A stretch of 64,000 bases of DNA, taken from NCBI GenBank assembly GCA_951813855.1, contig OX638380.1, forward strand, positions 2,930,876 through 2,994,875. The letters are read 5' to 3'. The notes beneath the pieces are model-generated. The model was not told where the DNA came from, did no database searches, and saw only the letters and a list, made by a program, of their open reading frames with translations. This DNA comes from an uncultured Verrucomicrobiae bacterium (GTDB lineage: Bacteria; Verrucomicrobiota; Verrucomicrobiia; Limisphaerales; AAA164-E04). Below are positions 48,059 to 57,316 of the stretch, piece by piece; within the stretch, counting starts at the first letter, position 1; each line of letters begins with the position of its first letter. A program made the position numbers and the translations under genes.

Positions 48059-49204
48059 ATGTCATCTCCAGTATACGTTTTTGCCGGAATTCCGGCCGTG
48101 AACCGGGTGCTCTATCATCGTCTCAAATTCAGCGTCGGCGATCCGGTGGCGTTGATCGAGTCCGAAGGGGAATCGACGTTGATCGTGCGGGATATCGAAA
48201 TGGAGCGGGCTAAACGGCACGCCCGAGTCGACCAGGTTTTTTGTCCCGCGGATTTTGCTCCGAAAGAAGGACTTTCCGGCGATCGGGAAATCGCTACCGG
48301 TCAGGCGTTAGCGTTATTTCTGAAACGCAAGGGACATGAACAGGTCGAAAGCGACCGCACCTTGCCCTTCAGTTTCGCGAACGAAATACTCAGCCGGGGG
48401 ATTGGGTTGAAATTCAACCCGGACCTCGGCGTCAAGGAACGCCGGGCCAAGAGCGAAGAAGAGCTCGATTGGCTGCGAAAGGCGCAAAAGATCACGACCG
48501 AGATCGTGGAACGCGCCTGCCGTTTGATCGCCCGGTCCTCGGCCGACGCCGAGGGTATTTTGAATTATGCCGGAATGACGGTGACCTCGGAACGGATGCG
48601 GTCGCAGATCGATCGGTGGTTGCTCGAAGAAGGTTATCGCAATCCGGAGAGTATCGTCGCGGGAGGGCCTCAAGCGGCCGATTGCCATCACCTCGGATCC
48701 GGAGCGTTACGCACGGGACAGCCGATTCTGGTCGATATTTTTCCCTGCGATAAACAAACCGGTTACAACGGCGATTGTACCCGTACCGTGGTGCACGGCG
48801 AAATATCTGATGAAGTCGCCGCCATGCATCGGGCCGTTCATGCCGCCCACTCGGCAGCGACGCACGCCGTCGCCGAGGGAGTGACCGGCGAAACCGTCCA
48901 TCAAGCCGCCATTGACGTGATTCGGGAAGCGGGTTATCGAGCGGAGCGACCTGACGGTACGTCCGTCGGAGACGTTCCGACCATGACGCACGGGACCGGT
49001 CACGGAATTGGGTTGGAAGTTCACGAGCCGCCGTTGCTGGATTTTAGTGGGCCGGAATTGGTGGCGGGCGATGTTCTGACCATCGAACCCGGATTGTACT
49101 CGCCGGCGATCGGCGGCGTGCGGATCGAGGATCTGGTTTTCGTGACCGAAACAGGTTGCGAGTCGATTACTTGCGACCTTCCTACCGGATTGGATTGGCG
49201 CTAA
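48059..49204 (+). CDS. M24-family Xaa-Pro aminopeptidase
   Basis: 381 residues. A creatinase-like N-terminal domain is followed by the pita-bread metallopeptidase fold. The five metal ligands are visible: ILVDIFP (Asp), GYNGDCTRTVV (Asp), GTGHGIGLEVHEPP (His), TIEPGLY (Glu) and VRIEDLVFV (Glu). It removes N-terminal residues before proline or acts as a related dipeptidase, presumably in the cytoplasm as no signal peptide is seen. It converges on xthA, 14 bp away. Confidence 0.93.
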   Translation: MSSPVYVFAGIPAVNRVLYHRLKFSVGDPVALIESEGESTLIVRDIEMERAKRHARVDQVFCPADFAPKEGLSGDREIATGQALALFLKRKGHEQVESDRTLPFSFANEILSRGIGLKFNPDLGVKERRAKSEEELDWLRKAQKITTEIVERACRLIARSSADAEGILNYAGMTVTSERMRSQIDRWLLEEGYRNPESIVAGGPQAADCHHLGSGALRTGQPILVDIFPCDKQTGYNGDCTRTVVHGEISDEVAAMHRAVHAAHSAATHAVAEGVTGETVHQAAIDVIREAGYRAERPDGTSVGDVPTMTHGTGHGIGLEVHEPPLLDFSGPELVAGDVLTIEPGLYSPAIGGVRIEDLVFVTETGCESITCDLPTGLDWR

Positions 49205-49218
49205 TTCGCCCTTGCGGA

Positions 49219-49977
49219 TCAACGCAACTCCAGGGTTACCGGGCAGTGATCGGAGCCCAAGATTTCCGAGAGGATGCCGACTTGGGCCAACCGGGACCGG
49301 AGGGATTCGGAGACGCAGAAATAATCGATCCGCCAACCGAGGTTCTTTTGCCGGGCGAGCGCCCGATAACTCCACCAGGTATAGTGGCCGCCCTGCGATT
49401 CGAATTCCCGGAAAGTATCCACGAATCCGGCTGCTAATAATTGCGTGAACGACTCGCGTTCTTCGGGAGTGAATCCGGCGTTTCGAACGTTCTCTCGAGG
49501 TCGCGCCAAGTCAATTTCGCGGTGGGCTACGTTCAGGTCGCCGGCGAAGATTACCGGTTTGGTTTTTTCCTTGGCTTTGACGTGTCGGCGGAAGGCGACG
49601 TCCCATTCTCGGGTGCGGTAATCCAGTCTTCTGAGCTCGTCTTGCGAGTTGGGAGTGTAGACGTTGATCAGGTGGAAATCGGGAAATTCCAGGTTGAGGA
49701 TTCGACCTTCGGCGTCGTGTTTCCGCACCCCCATGCCGCAAGTGACGTCGAGAGGTTTTTCCCGAGTAAAGACCGCCGTTCCCGAGTACCCTTTTTTCTC
49801 GGCCGCATTCCAGTAACGGTGCCAATCGTCCGGCCAAGAGACTTTTTGGACTTGGTCCGGATGGGCCTTGGTTTCCTGAAGGCAAACGATATCGGCCGAG
49901 AATTCGTCGAGCAAATCCAGAAAGCCTTTCTTGAGGATGGCTCGTATCCCGTTGACGTTCCAGGAAACCAATTTCAT
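49219..49977 (-). CDS. xthA: Exodeoxyribonuclease III
   Basis: 252 residues from ATG 49977, which overlaps the tatD stop (ATGA). The much longer frame to 50319 lies inside tatD and is rejected. It is an AP endonuclease and 3' exonuclease in base excision repair. Family motifs are complete: MKLVSWNVNGIRA with the metal-binding Asn, CLQETKAH with Glu, NVYTPNSQ with Tyr, FAGDLNVAHREIDL with Asp and Asn, GWRIDYF and GSDHCPVTLEL with the Asp-His pair. Confidence 0.96.
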   Translation of the reverse strand: MKLVSWNVNGIRAILKKGFLDLLDEFSADIVCLQETKAHPDQVQKVSWPDDWHRYWNAAEKKGYSGTAVFTREKPLDVTCGMGVRKHDAEGRILNLEFPDFHLINVYTPNSQDELRRLDYRTREWDVAFRRHVKAKEKTKPVIFAGDLNVAHREIDLARPRENVRNAGFTPEERESFTQLLAAGFVDTFREFESQGGHYTWWSYRALARQKNLGWRIDYFCVSESLRSRLAQVGILSEILGSDHCPVTLELR

Positions 49978-50801
49978 GAAGTGGTATTTTCCGGTTTGGG
50001 CAGTTCGAAAAAGCGTTCGGTGTTCCGGGTCGTCAATTCGGCCAATCGTTCGTAGGACTGGTTTCTGAGCGAAGCGATTTCGCGGCCGATATGAGGGAGG
50101 TGGCAGGGTTCGTTCCGGCGCGATTTCGGCGACTGGGGCAGATCGCGGGGCATCAGATAAGGGGCGTCGGTTTCGATCATCAGGCGATCGTCGGGTATGA
50201 GAGGGACCGACTGACGCAAGGCTTCTCCTCGACGTTCGTCGCAAACCCAGCCCGTGATGCCGAGATAACATCCTAGGTTGAGGTAAGCTTGCATGACGGC
50301 CGGACTGTCGGTGAAGCAATGAACGACCGCTCCCTTCAGATCAGGCATGGCCGGTTCCAGCAGGGAGAGAAAATCGTCGTGAGCGTCACGTTCATGGAGG
50401 AAGACCGGCAGTTGCAGTTCCTGGGCCAAATCCAGGTGTCGCCGGAAACAGGAGCGTTGCGCCTCGCGAGGAGAAAAATCGCGAAAGTAGTCCAAGCCGC
50501 ATTCGCCGATGGCTACCACCAGCTTTTCTTGGGCCAGTTGCCTTAGTATGGTCAGGGAGTCCGTTTGGCAATCGGCGGCGTGATGAGGATGGATGCCGGC
50601 CGTGGAAAACATCGTGCCGGAATATCGCCGGGCTAAGTTCAGCGCATCCTGGCTGCCCTCGACGGACGATCCGGTTAGAATCATGCGGTCGACGTCGGCC
50701 TGTTTGGCCCGCTCCACGACTTCGAGCAAGTCCTCCTGGAAGGATTTGTGGGTTAGGTTCAGGCCGATATCGATGACGGAAGGAACGTTAGCGCTCATCA
50801 C
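49974..50801 (-). CDS. tatD: TatD-type metal-dependent DNase
   Basis: 275 residues. It is closest to TatD itself rather than YcfH: IDIGLNLTHKSFQED at the N-terminus in place of the HxH motif, STAGIHPHHA, VAIGECGLDYFRDFSPREAQ, VFLHERDAHDDF, VVHCFTDS, GITGWVCDERRG and IETDAPYLMPRDL. TatD has 3'-5' exonuclease activity on DNA and RNA with oxidative damage. It is translationally coupled to xthA, forming a DNA-repair pair. Confidence 0.94.
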   Translation of the reverse strand: MMSANVPSVIDIGLNLTHKSFQEDLLEVVERAKQADVDRMILTGSSVEGSQDALNLARRYSGTMFSTAGIHPHHAADCQTDSLTILRQLAQEKLVVAIGECGLDYFRDFSPREAQRSCFRRHLDLAQELQLPVFLHERDAHDDFLSLLEPAMPDLKGAVVHCFTDSPAVMQAYLNLGCYLGITGWVCDERRGEALRQSVPLIPDDRLMIETDAPYLMPRDLPQSPKSRRNEPCHLPHIGREIASLRNQSYERLAELTTRNTERFFELPKPENTTS

Positions 50802-51341
50802 TTTCCGGAAGACGATTGGCGGCAGGTGCTGACGAACAGGTCATCGAGGGAGATCATCGTCGGTGGATTCGTGTTGAGGAGCGGAGATATTCATGATGAG
50901 CCAATGCCCGCCCTTGCCGGGGCGACGCGGCTGATTTTTCCGGCATCCCGTAGTTTATTCAAGAGGCATTGGATTTTTGATTCGATAGAGATTAGAAGAG
51001 CAGCGATTTTGTGACGTCCGGCGTTTGGCTTTTGCTGGATTACGGAAAGTATCCTGCCGGATATCGAACTAGATTCGGTATCCGACTTTGCTTATTCTGG
51101 TTGTTTTCCGGTTGGGGAAGCCAGTTTTCGTTTGTTCACTGACAGTTTGAAGATTGTTTTCCTCGTTATCATTGGAATTGTTGCGAATAGAGTTTATTTG
51201 CTCGCTCGTCAATTATTGCAAATTTTCAAAACCTCTCTTTGAAGCGTTGGATCGCCAGATCTTAACTACGAAATTAGGGGCAAGGTCGAATTCAGGTTCT
51301 CGCAGATCAGCCATGTTGCAGTGACGGATCAGGTCTACCGT
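50802..51341. other. Intergenic stretch, nothing recognised
   Basis: 540 bp between tatD and the SMP-30 gene. A 62-codon ORF at 50826 shows no motif and is not called. Confidence 0.4.
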
Positions 51342-52220
51342 TCAACCCTTTCGAAATCGGATACTCGCAGTGCCTTCGATACCTGGGCGGGCCACAAAGA
51401 GACCGCCGGCGTTCGGTTGCTTTTGTCGATCGGCTTCGGTCAGATCGCGGCTGGCGGTGGTGATGTAAAGGTCCGTCAAATTCGATCCTCCGAAACAACA
51501 GGAAGTAACTCTCGAGACCGGAACGTCGATTTTCGCTAGTTGTTCGCCGGTTTTCGAATTCAAGCACACGACTCCCCAACCTTCCCAGAGGGCAACCCAG
51601 AGATGTCCTTCGGCATCGATGGTCATCCCGTCGGGAAAACCGGATTCTTCAATGACGGCCAGGGTTCGTCGATTGGTGATTCGACCGTGCTCGGGATCGA
51701 AATCGAAGACATCGATTCGTCGGGTTGGCGAGTCGATATAGTACATGCGTTGCGAATCGGCCGACCAAGCGAGGCCATTGGAAATTTGGACGGGATTCAG
51801 TTGCCGGTCGACTGTTCCGTCAGGGTCGATACGGTAGAGGCTTCCCTCGATTTTCGATTCGTCCAAACACATGGTTCCGGCCCAAAGACGCCCTTGGAGG
51901 TCGCATTTGCCGTCGTTGAATCGGTTATCGGGTAGTTCGGCTTCGGGATCGATCCATGGAGTCGTTTTGCCGGTTGTGCGTGAAAAACGGATTAATCCTC
52001 GACGGGTGCCGGCCAGCACATTTCCTTCATCGGTGTTGACGGCGAAACCCACTTGTTCGGCTATCACCCATTCTTGATTGACGCCGGTAACGGGGTTGAA
52101 TCGGCAAATCTTGCCGCGTTCGATATCGATCCAGTCGAGTGAACCCGTTCTTTCGTCCCAGACCGGCCCCTCACCTAGTATGGCTCCTCCATCGAAAATG
52201 CATTCCGCGTTCAAGTTCAT
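51342..52220 (-). CDS. SMP-30/gluconolactonase family hydrolase
   Basis: 292 residues, six-bladed beta-propeller. Family signatures: ILGEGPVWDERTGSLDWIDI with the metal-binding Glu, NRFNDGKCDLQGRLWAGTM, ISNGLAWSADSQRMYYIDS with Asn, and GFPDGMTIDAEGHLWVALWEG with Asp. Members are calcium- or zinc-dependent lactonases of sugar oxidation pathways. No transporter or dehydrogenase partner is next to it, so the substrate is open. Confidence 0.93.
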   Translation of the reverse strand: MNLNAECIFDGGAILGEGPVWDERTGSLDWIDIERGKICRFNPVTGVNQEWVIAEQVGFAVNTDEGNVLAGTRRGLIRFSRTTGKTTPWIDPEAELPDNRFNDGKCDLQGRLWAGTMCLDESKIEGSLYRIDPDGTVDRQLNPVQISNGLAWSADSQRMYYIDSPTRRIDVFDFDPEHGRITNRRTLAVIEESGFPDGMTIDAEGHLWVALWEGWGVVCLNSKTGEQLAKIDVPVSRVTSCCFGGSNLTDLYITTASRDLTEADRQKQPNAGGLFVARPGIEGTASIRFRKG

Positions 52221-52605
52221 GCGCCCGGATTATTAATGGTTTGGCCGCCGGGCGGCAATCGAAAGATTTTCGAGCCGAGGGGACGGCCCTGATTCAGAAC
52301 ACCGAAGAGACTGGCCGAAAGGCAGTATCGTAGCGGTCGTTACGGAAAGTTCGAGTGATCCGATTGGTATGCAGGTGTTCGATCGGGGGCAAATGGGAAA
52401 GAGGCGTGTTTTCCAATTCGAGGATGATTTTCAGGATGTCGTTTCGGACCTTGCTTACTCGAAGTCAGCAGTTGCTGACGATGAGAGCCGTAGTGTAACG
52501 GTAAAACTCTACCGTAATCCGTAAGATCATGTATTCAGACAGTAAATGGAGATTGGTTGAGAATCGTCAAGAAACAGGATGATTACAGTTCTTTTCGTTG
52601 TTATC
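52221..52605. other. Intergenic stretch before the satellite array
   Basis: About 385 bp without a gene. It contains no copy of the repeat that begins at about 52606. Confidence 0.4.
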
Positions 52606-54320
52606 GAATCACGAAAACATGTAAAGAAAACCGAAATTTTCGAACAGAAACGTCAAACATGTTATCGAAACGAACATTTCAGCAAAACAGGTAAGCGAAC
52701 GGGAGAATTATAGTCAGCTGGATCACTTTTTCGCTGGAATTGCAGGAAACTTATGTATTTTCAGGAAAACAGGTAAAGAAAACCGAAATTTTCAAACCTA
52801 ACCAGTCAAACATGTTATCGGAACGAACATTTCAGGAAAACAGGTAAGCAAACGGGAAAATAATAGCCAGATGGATCACTTTATCGCTGGAATCGCAGGA
52901 ACCTTTCGTATTTTCAGAGAAACAGGTAAAGAAAACCGAAATTTTCAAACCTAACCAGTCAAACATGTTATCGGAACGAACATTTCAGGAAAACAGGTAA
53001 GCGAATGGGAAAGATTTAGCCAGATGGATAACTTTTTCGTTGGAATCGAATGACGAAAACTGGATAAATCAGGAAAACAGGTAAAGAAAACTGAAATTTT
53101 CAAACAGGAACGGTCAAACATGTTATCACAACGAACATTTCAGGAAAACAGGTAAGCGAACGGGAACAATTTAGCCAGATGGATCATTTTTCCGCTGGAA
53201 TCGCAGGAAACTTTGGTATTTTCGGGAAAACAGGTAAAGAAAACCGGAATTTTCAAATAGAAACGTCAAACATGTTATCACAACGAACATTTCAGGAAAA
53301 CAGGTAAGCAAACGGGAAAATAATAGCCAGATGGATAACTTTTGCGCTGGGATCGCAGGAAACTACTGTATTTTCAGGTAAACAGGTAAAGAAAACCGAC
53401 TTTTTCAATCAGAACCAGTCAAATATGTTATCTCAACGAACATATCAGGAAAAAAGGTAAGCAAACGGGAAAATAATAGCCAGATGGATAACTTTATCGC
53501 TGGAATCGCAAGAAACTTTTGTATTTTCAGGTAAACAGGTAAAGAAAACCGGAATTTTCAAACAGAAACGTCAAACATGTTATCGAAACGAACATTTCAG
53601 GAAAACAGGTAAGCGAACGGGAACATTTTAGCCAGATGGATCACTTTATCGCTGGAATCGCAGGAAACCATTGTGTTTTCAGGTAAACAGGTAAAGAAAA
53701 CCGGAATTTTCAAACCTAACCAGTCAAACATGTTATTGAAACGAACATTTCAGGAAAACAGGTAAGCGAACAGGAACATTTTAGCCAGATGGATCACTTT
53801 TTCGTTGGAATTGCAGGAAACCACTGTATTTTCAGGAAAACAGGTAAAGAAAACCGAAATTTTCAAACCTAACCAGTCAAACGTGTTATCGAAACGAACA
53901 TTTCAGGAAAACAGGTAAGCGAACAGGAACATTTTAGCCAGATGGATCACTTTTTCGTTGGAATTGCAGGAAACCACTGTATTTTCAGGAAAACAGGTAA
54001 AGAAAACCGGAATTTTCAAACCTAACCAGTCAAACGTGTTATCGAAACGAACATTTCAGGAAAACAGGTAAGCAAACGGGAACATTTTAGCCAGATGGAT
54101 AACTTTATCGCTGGAATCGCAGGAAACTTTGGTGTTTTCAGGAAAAGAAGTAAAGAAAACCGGAATTTTCAAACAGAAACGTCAAACGTGTTATCGAAAC
54201 GAACATTTCAGGAAAACAGGTAAGCAAACGGGAAAACCCAGACATTGGTCGATTACTCATTGAATTGGGAGCGATATTTCATGTTTTGGGAAAAACAGGT
54301 AAAGAAAAATGAATTTTATC
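52606..54320. repeat. Satellite array, 11 units of ~153 bp, upstream of fic
   Basis: The core tttcaggaaaacaggtaagc recurs near 52681, 52831, 52987, 53141, 53293, 53447, 53599, 53751, 53903, 54057 and 54209. A sister motif, aggaaaacaggtaaagaaaa, recurs between them (about 12 copies, from 52615 to 54290), so the ggaaaacaggtaa core appears roughly every 70-80 bp. Between the motifs are conserved blocks: tagccagatggatcactttt, ctggaatcgcaggaaac and gtcaaacatgttatc. Units differ by scattered substitutions. No ORF runs through the array. It ends about 37 bp before the fic start. Confidence 0.95.
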
Positions 54321-54356
54321 GCTAAAAAAGGCTTGACGAGTAAACAAAGCTAACCC

Positions 54357-55508
54357 ATGATGGATTTTGTGATAGCGAAAACCGAGAATCGTGAACAAGG
54401 ACTAGCTCAGGAACTGACTCCGTCCCGTAAATTGCCAGATTTGCCGCCCTCAGCCACCCTCGAGACCAAGGAAATTTTTAAGGCCCTGATCGAAACTCAC
54501 CGATCGTTGGCGGAACTGAAAACGCTTTCTACCATGATCCCCAATGCTGAGATTCTCCTCGATACCTTGGTTCTTCAGGAAGCCAAGGCGTCGTCGGAAA
54601 TCGAAGGAATTATCACTACCAACGACGAACTTTTTCAGGCAGATTCGTTTTTCGAAAAAGCTCAAAAGGCTGAAACCAAGGAAGTGATGAGATACCGTGA
54701 AATATTGAAATACGGTCATACCCAGATGTCGAAGATGCATAACATCATTTCCGGAAAAACGCTTGTCGAAATGTTTCGGATATTATTGAAGAGGGATGAT
54801 GGATTCAGAAAAACACCCAGAACGGTGATTAAAGACATGGCTGACGGAGAGATAGTTTATGTGCCGCCTCAGGAACCAGAAGAAATCGTGAGACTGATGG
54901 GAGCGTTGGAACGTTTCGTCAATCGGGACGACGAATGCTCTCTTGACCCCTTGGTCAAGATGGCCCTTATTCATCATCAGTTTGAGAGCATTCACCCGTT
55001 TCCAGACGGAAATGGCCGCATCGGAAGGATTCTGAATATTCTCTATTTGGTCCACACCGGATTATTGACCGTTCCGATCCTCTATCTCAGTCGTTATCTG
55101 ATCCGGACCAGGAGTACTTATTATCGGCTGCTCCGGGAGGTAAACGATACGAACGGAATTTCCGAAGTTTGGGAAAAATGGGTGCTGTATATGCTAACCG
55201 CCGTGAGAGAGACTTCGGTCACTACCATTGAACTGGCAACCGGTATCCGTGATCAAATGACAAAAATCAAGCGTGACCTTCGTTCAAAAAAGTCCAAAAT
55301 CTATAACCAAGGTCTGCTGGATACGATATTTCGGCATCCTTATACGAGTATTTACCAAGTGGAAAACGACTTGAACGTGACTCGTCAGACAGCGGGCAAG
55401 TATCTCGATGAATTGGCAAATTACGGCATCTTGGAAAAGCGTCGGTCCGGTCGGAGAAGTTACTACATTAACTTGGAGCTTGTTGAGTTATTGACGAATA
55501 TCAATTGA
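54357..55508 (+). CDS. Fic-domain protein (probable AMP-transferase) with winged helix
   Basis: 383 residues. The N-terminal Fic_N region contains SSEIEG, which fits the inhibitory motif (S/T)xxxE(G/N), so this is a class II self-inhibited Fic protein. The catalytic loop HPFPDGNGRIGR is complete, and the flap region has GEIVYVPPQEPEEI. The C-terminal 70 residues form a winged helix (SIYQVENDLNVTRQTAGKYL, then GILEKRRSGRRSYYI), suggesting DNA binding. The enzyme would attach AMP to Thr, Ser or Tyr of a target. It begins right after the satellite array, whose repeats might be its operators. No separate antitoxin gene is seen. Confidence 0.92.
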   Translation: MMDFVIAKTENREQGLAQELTPSRKLPDLPPSATLETKEIFKALIETHRSLAELKTLSTMIPNAEILLDTLVLQEAKASSEIEGIITTNDELFQADSFFEKAQKAETKEVMRYREILKYGHTQMSKMHNIISGKTLVEMFRILLKRDDGFRKTPRTVIKDMADGEIVYVPPQEPEEIVRLMGALERFVNRDDECSLDPLVKMALIHHQFESIHPFPDGNGRIGRILNILYLVHTGLLTVPILYLSRYLIRTRSTYYRLLREVNDTNGISEVWEKWVLYMLTAVRETSVTTIELATGIRDQMTKIKRDLRSKKSKIYNQGLLDTIFRHPYTSIYQVENDLNVTRQTAGKYLDELANYGILEKRRSGRRSYYINLELVELLTNIN

Positions 55509-55576
55509 TTTCCAATGGCCAACGGGTGATGATTGGTCCGGGACAGAGTGACGACCGAGTTCGCGGAGGCTGACCA

Positions 55577-56728
55577 TTGCATTATTTCGATCATAACGCG
55601 ACGACTCCCATAGCCGAGGAAGTTTTCGAGGCTATGGAGCCATTTCTTCGGGACCGCTGGGGCAATCCCTCCAGTATCTACGACTTCGGGCGTCGGGAAA
55701 GAAAGGCTATCGATCGAGCCCGCCATTCGGTGGCCGGGTTGCTGAACGCGGCCCCGAAGGAAATCGTGTTTACCGGAGGGGGCACCGAGAGCAGCAATAC
55801 CGCATTCAACTGCGCTTTGAACGTCGGCGACCGGCGGCCGCATCTGATTCTAACCTCCGTCGAACATTCCTGCGGTTTGCGGGCGGCGGAATACTACGAA
55901 AGACGGGGGCATCGGGTTTCCCAATTGAGCGTGGGGTCGGACGGATCTCTCGACTTGGACGAATTGGAAAGTTTGCTGGCCGAGGATACCGGTCTGGTTT
56001 CTGTGATGTGGGCCAACAACGAGACGGGCATCCTTTTTCCGGTGGAGCCAATCGCCCGGTCGTGTCGGCAGCGAGGCATACCGTGTCATTCCGACGCCGT
56101 TCAGGCTGCGGGGAAAATACCGATAGATGTTTGTTCGGCGGGATTAGATTATCTGTCCCTGTCGGGCCACAAGTTGTACGCGCCCAAGGGAGTGGGAGCG
56201 CTGTATGTCCGAACCGGAGCGCCATGGCAGTCGTTCATTTTGGGCGGCACGCAGGAAAACGGGCGACGGGGTGGAACCTGCAACGTGGCTTCCATCGTAG
56301 CGTTGGGAGCGGCGGCCGATCTGGCCCAAAAGCGCATGGTTGAATCGGAGGCCAAGGACCGCCGGCTTCGCGATCGCTTGGAGGAAGGGTTGCTTAGTCT
56401 ACCGTCGGTCTACCGCAACGGCATGGCTGATAACCGGTTATTCAATACTGCGTACCTAGCCTTCGAAGGGGTCGAATCGGAAGCTCTGGTGTTGCTGTTG
56501 GAGAAGGAAGGTATTTGCGTCTCCAGCGGTTCGGCCTGCATGGCCGGTTCTACCGAACCCTCGCATGTGCTGACGGCGATGAACGTTCCCCGCTCTCGGG
56601 CTTTGGGTAGCGTGCGTTTCAGTCTCGGGCGGACGAGTACCGATCGCGACGTGGCCCGGGTGTTGGAAGTATTGCCCCAGCAACTTGAGCGTCTTCGAAA
56701 TTCCGTGGCGAGCCGGAATCCTCGTTGA
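55577..56728 (+). CDS. Cysteine desulfurase (NifS/IscS type)
   Basis: 383 residues from TTG 55577, with a ggagg ribosome binding site just upstream. A PLP enzyme that releases sulfur from cysteine for cluster or thio-cofactor synthesis. YFDHNATTPIAEEVF, EIVFTGGGTESSN, ANNETGILFPVEPI, HSDAVQAAGKIPID, LSLSGHKLYAPKGVGALYV with the PLP Lys, and GICVSSGSACMAGSTEPSHV with the active Cys are all present. No scaffold protein gene follows. Confidence 0.94.
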   Translation: MHYFDHNATTPIAEEVFEAMEPFLRDRWGNPSSIYDFGRRERKAIDRARHSVAGLLNAAPKEIVFTGGGTESSNTAFNCALNVGDRRPHLILTSVEHSCGLRAAEYYERRGHRVSQLSVGSDGSLDLDELESLLAEDTGLVSVMWANNETGILFPVEPIARSCRQRGIPCHSDAVQAAGKIPIDVCSAGLDYLSLSGHKLYAPKGVGALYVRTGAPWQSFILGGTQENGRRGGTCNVASIVALGAAADLAQKRMVESEAKDRRLRDRLEEGLLSLPSVYRNGMADNRLFNTAYLAFEGVESEALVLLLEKEGICVSSGSACMAGSTEPSHVLTAMNVPRSRALGSVRFSLGRTSTDRDVARVLEVLPQQLERLRNSVASRNPR

Positions 56729-56772
56729 GGGATTGATTCTTACGGTCAGTTCCTAGACAATTCGCCGGGACG

Positions 56773-57252
56773 ATGGACCCGTTATTGAAAAGTCTGCGCG
56801 AGAACGCTTCGCTGACTCCAGCCGAGTTGTCTCGTCGGTTGGGCAAGCCCGAAGAGGAGATCGTCGAGGCGATCAAGAAATACGAAAACCAAAAGGTGAT
56901 CCTCGGATATCGGACGTTGATCGACGAGGAATTGCTGGGAGTGGACCGGGTGCGGGCCGTCATCGAGGTGCGGACGACGCCGGAACGTTCGGGAGGCTTC
57001 AATCGGGTGGCTACGCGCATCGCTCGCTATCACGAGGTCCGAACCTGTTATCTGGTGTCGGGCGGCTACGATTTGCTGGTAGTGGTTGAGGGAGGCAGCC
57101 TTCATGACGTGGCGACTTTCGTGGCCGAAAAACTGGCTGCTCTGGAAGGGGTGGTGTCCACGTGCACTCATTTCATGCTCAAGCCCTACAAGGAGCACGG
57201 CGTATTAATGTTTCCCGACGATGATCCGGAGCGGTTGAAAGTGAGTCCTTGA
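56773..57252 (+). CDS. Lrp/AsnC-family transcriptional regulator
   Basis: 159 residues. An N-terminal HTH (LTPAELSRRLGKPEEEIVEAI) and a C-terminal RAM/AsnC ligand-binding domain (RTCYLVSGGYDLLVVVEGG, then STCTHFMLKPYKEHG). Such proteins sense amino acids and form oligomers. It lies 44 bp after the cysteine desulfurase gene on the same strand. Confidence 0.9.
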   Translation: MDPLLKSLRENASLTPAELSRRLGKPEEEIVEAIKKYENQKVILGYRTLIDEELLGVDRVRAVIEVRTTPERSGGFNRVATRIARYHEVRTCYLVSGGYDLLVVVEGGSLHDVATFVAEKLAALEGVVSTCTHFMLKPYKEHGVLMFPDDDPERLKVSP

Positions 57253-57316
57253 CCCGCTGCCCGATTTCCGCCTGATCGTTAACCCAACCGGAAGTATCTT
57301 TCGTCGCCGGATCGAT

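Noticed and set aside
49219-50319. 366-residue frame as an extended exonuclease III
   Set aside because: The extra N-terminal part lies wholly inside tatD in another frame. The family start MKLVSWNVNG at 49977 overlaps the tatD stop.
52606-54320. CRISPR-like array
   Set aside because: Intervening sequences are themselves conserved between units, the period is about 153 bp, and no cas genes are present.
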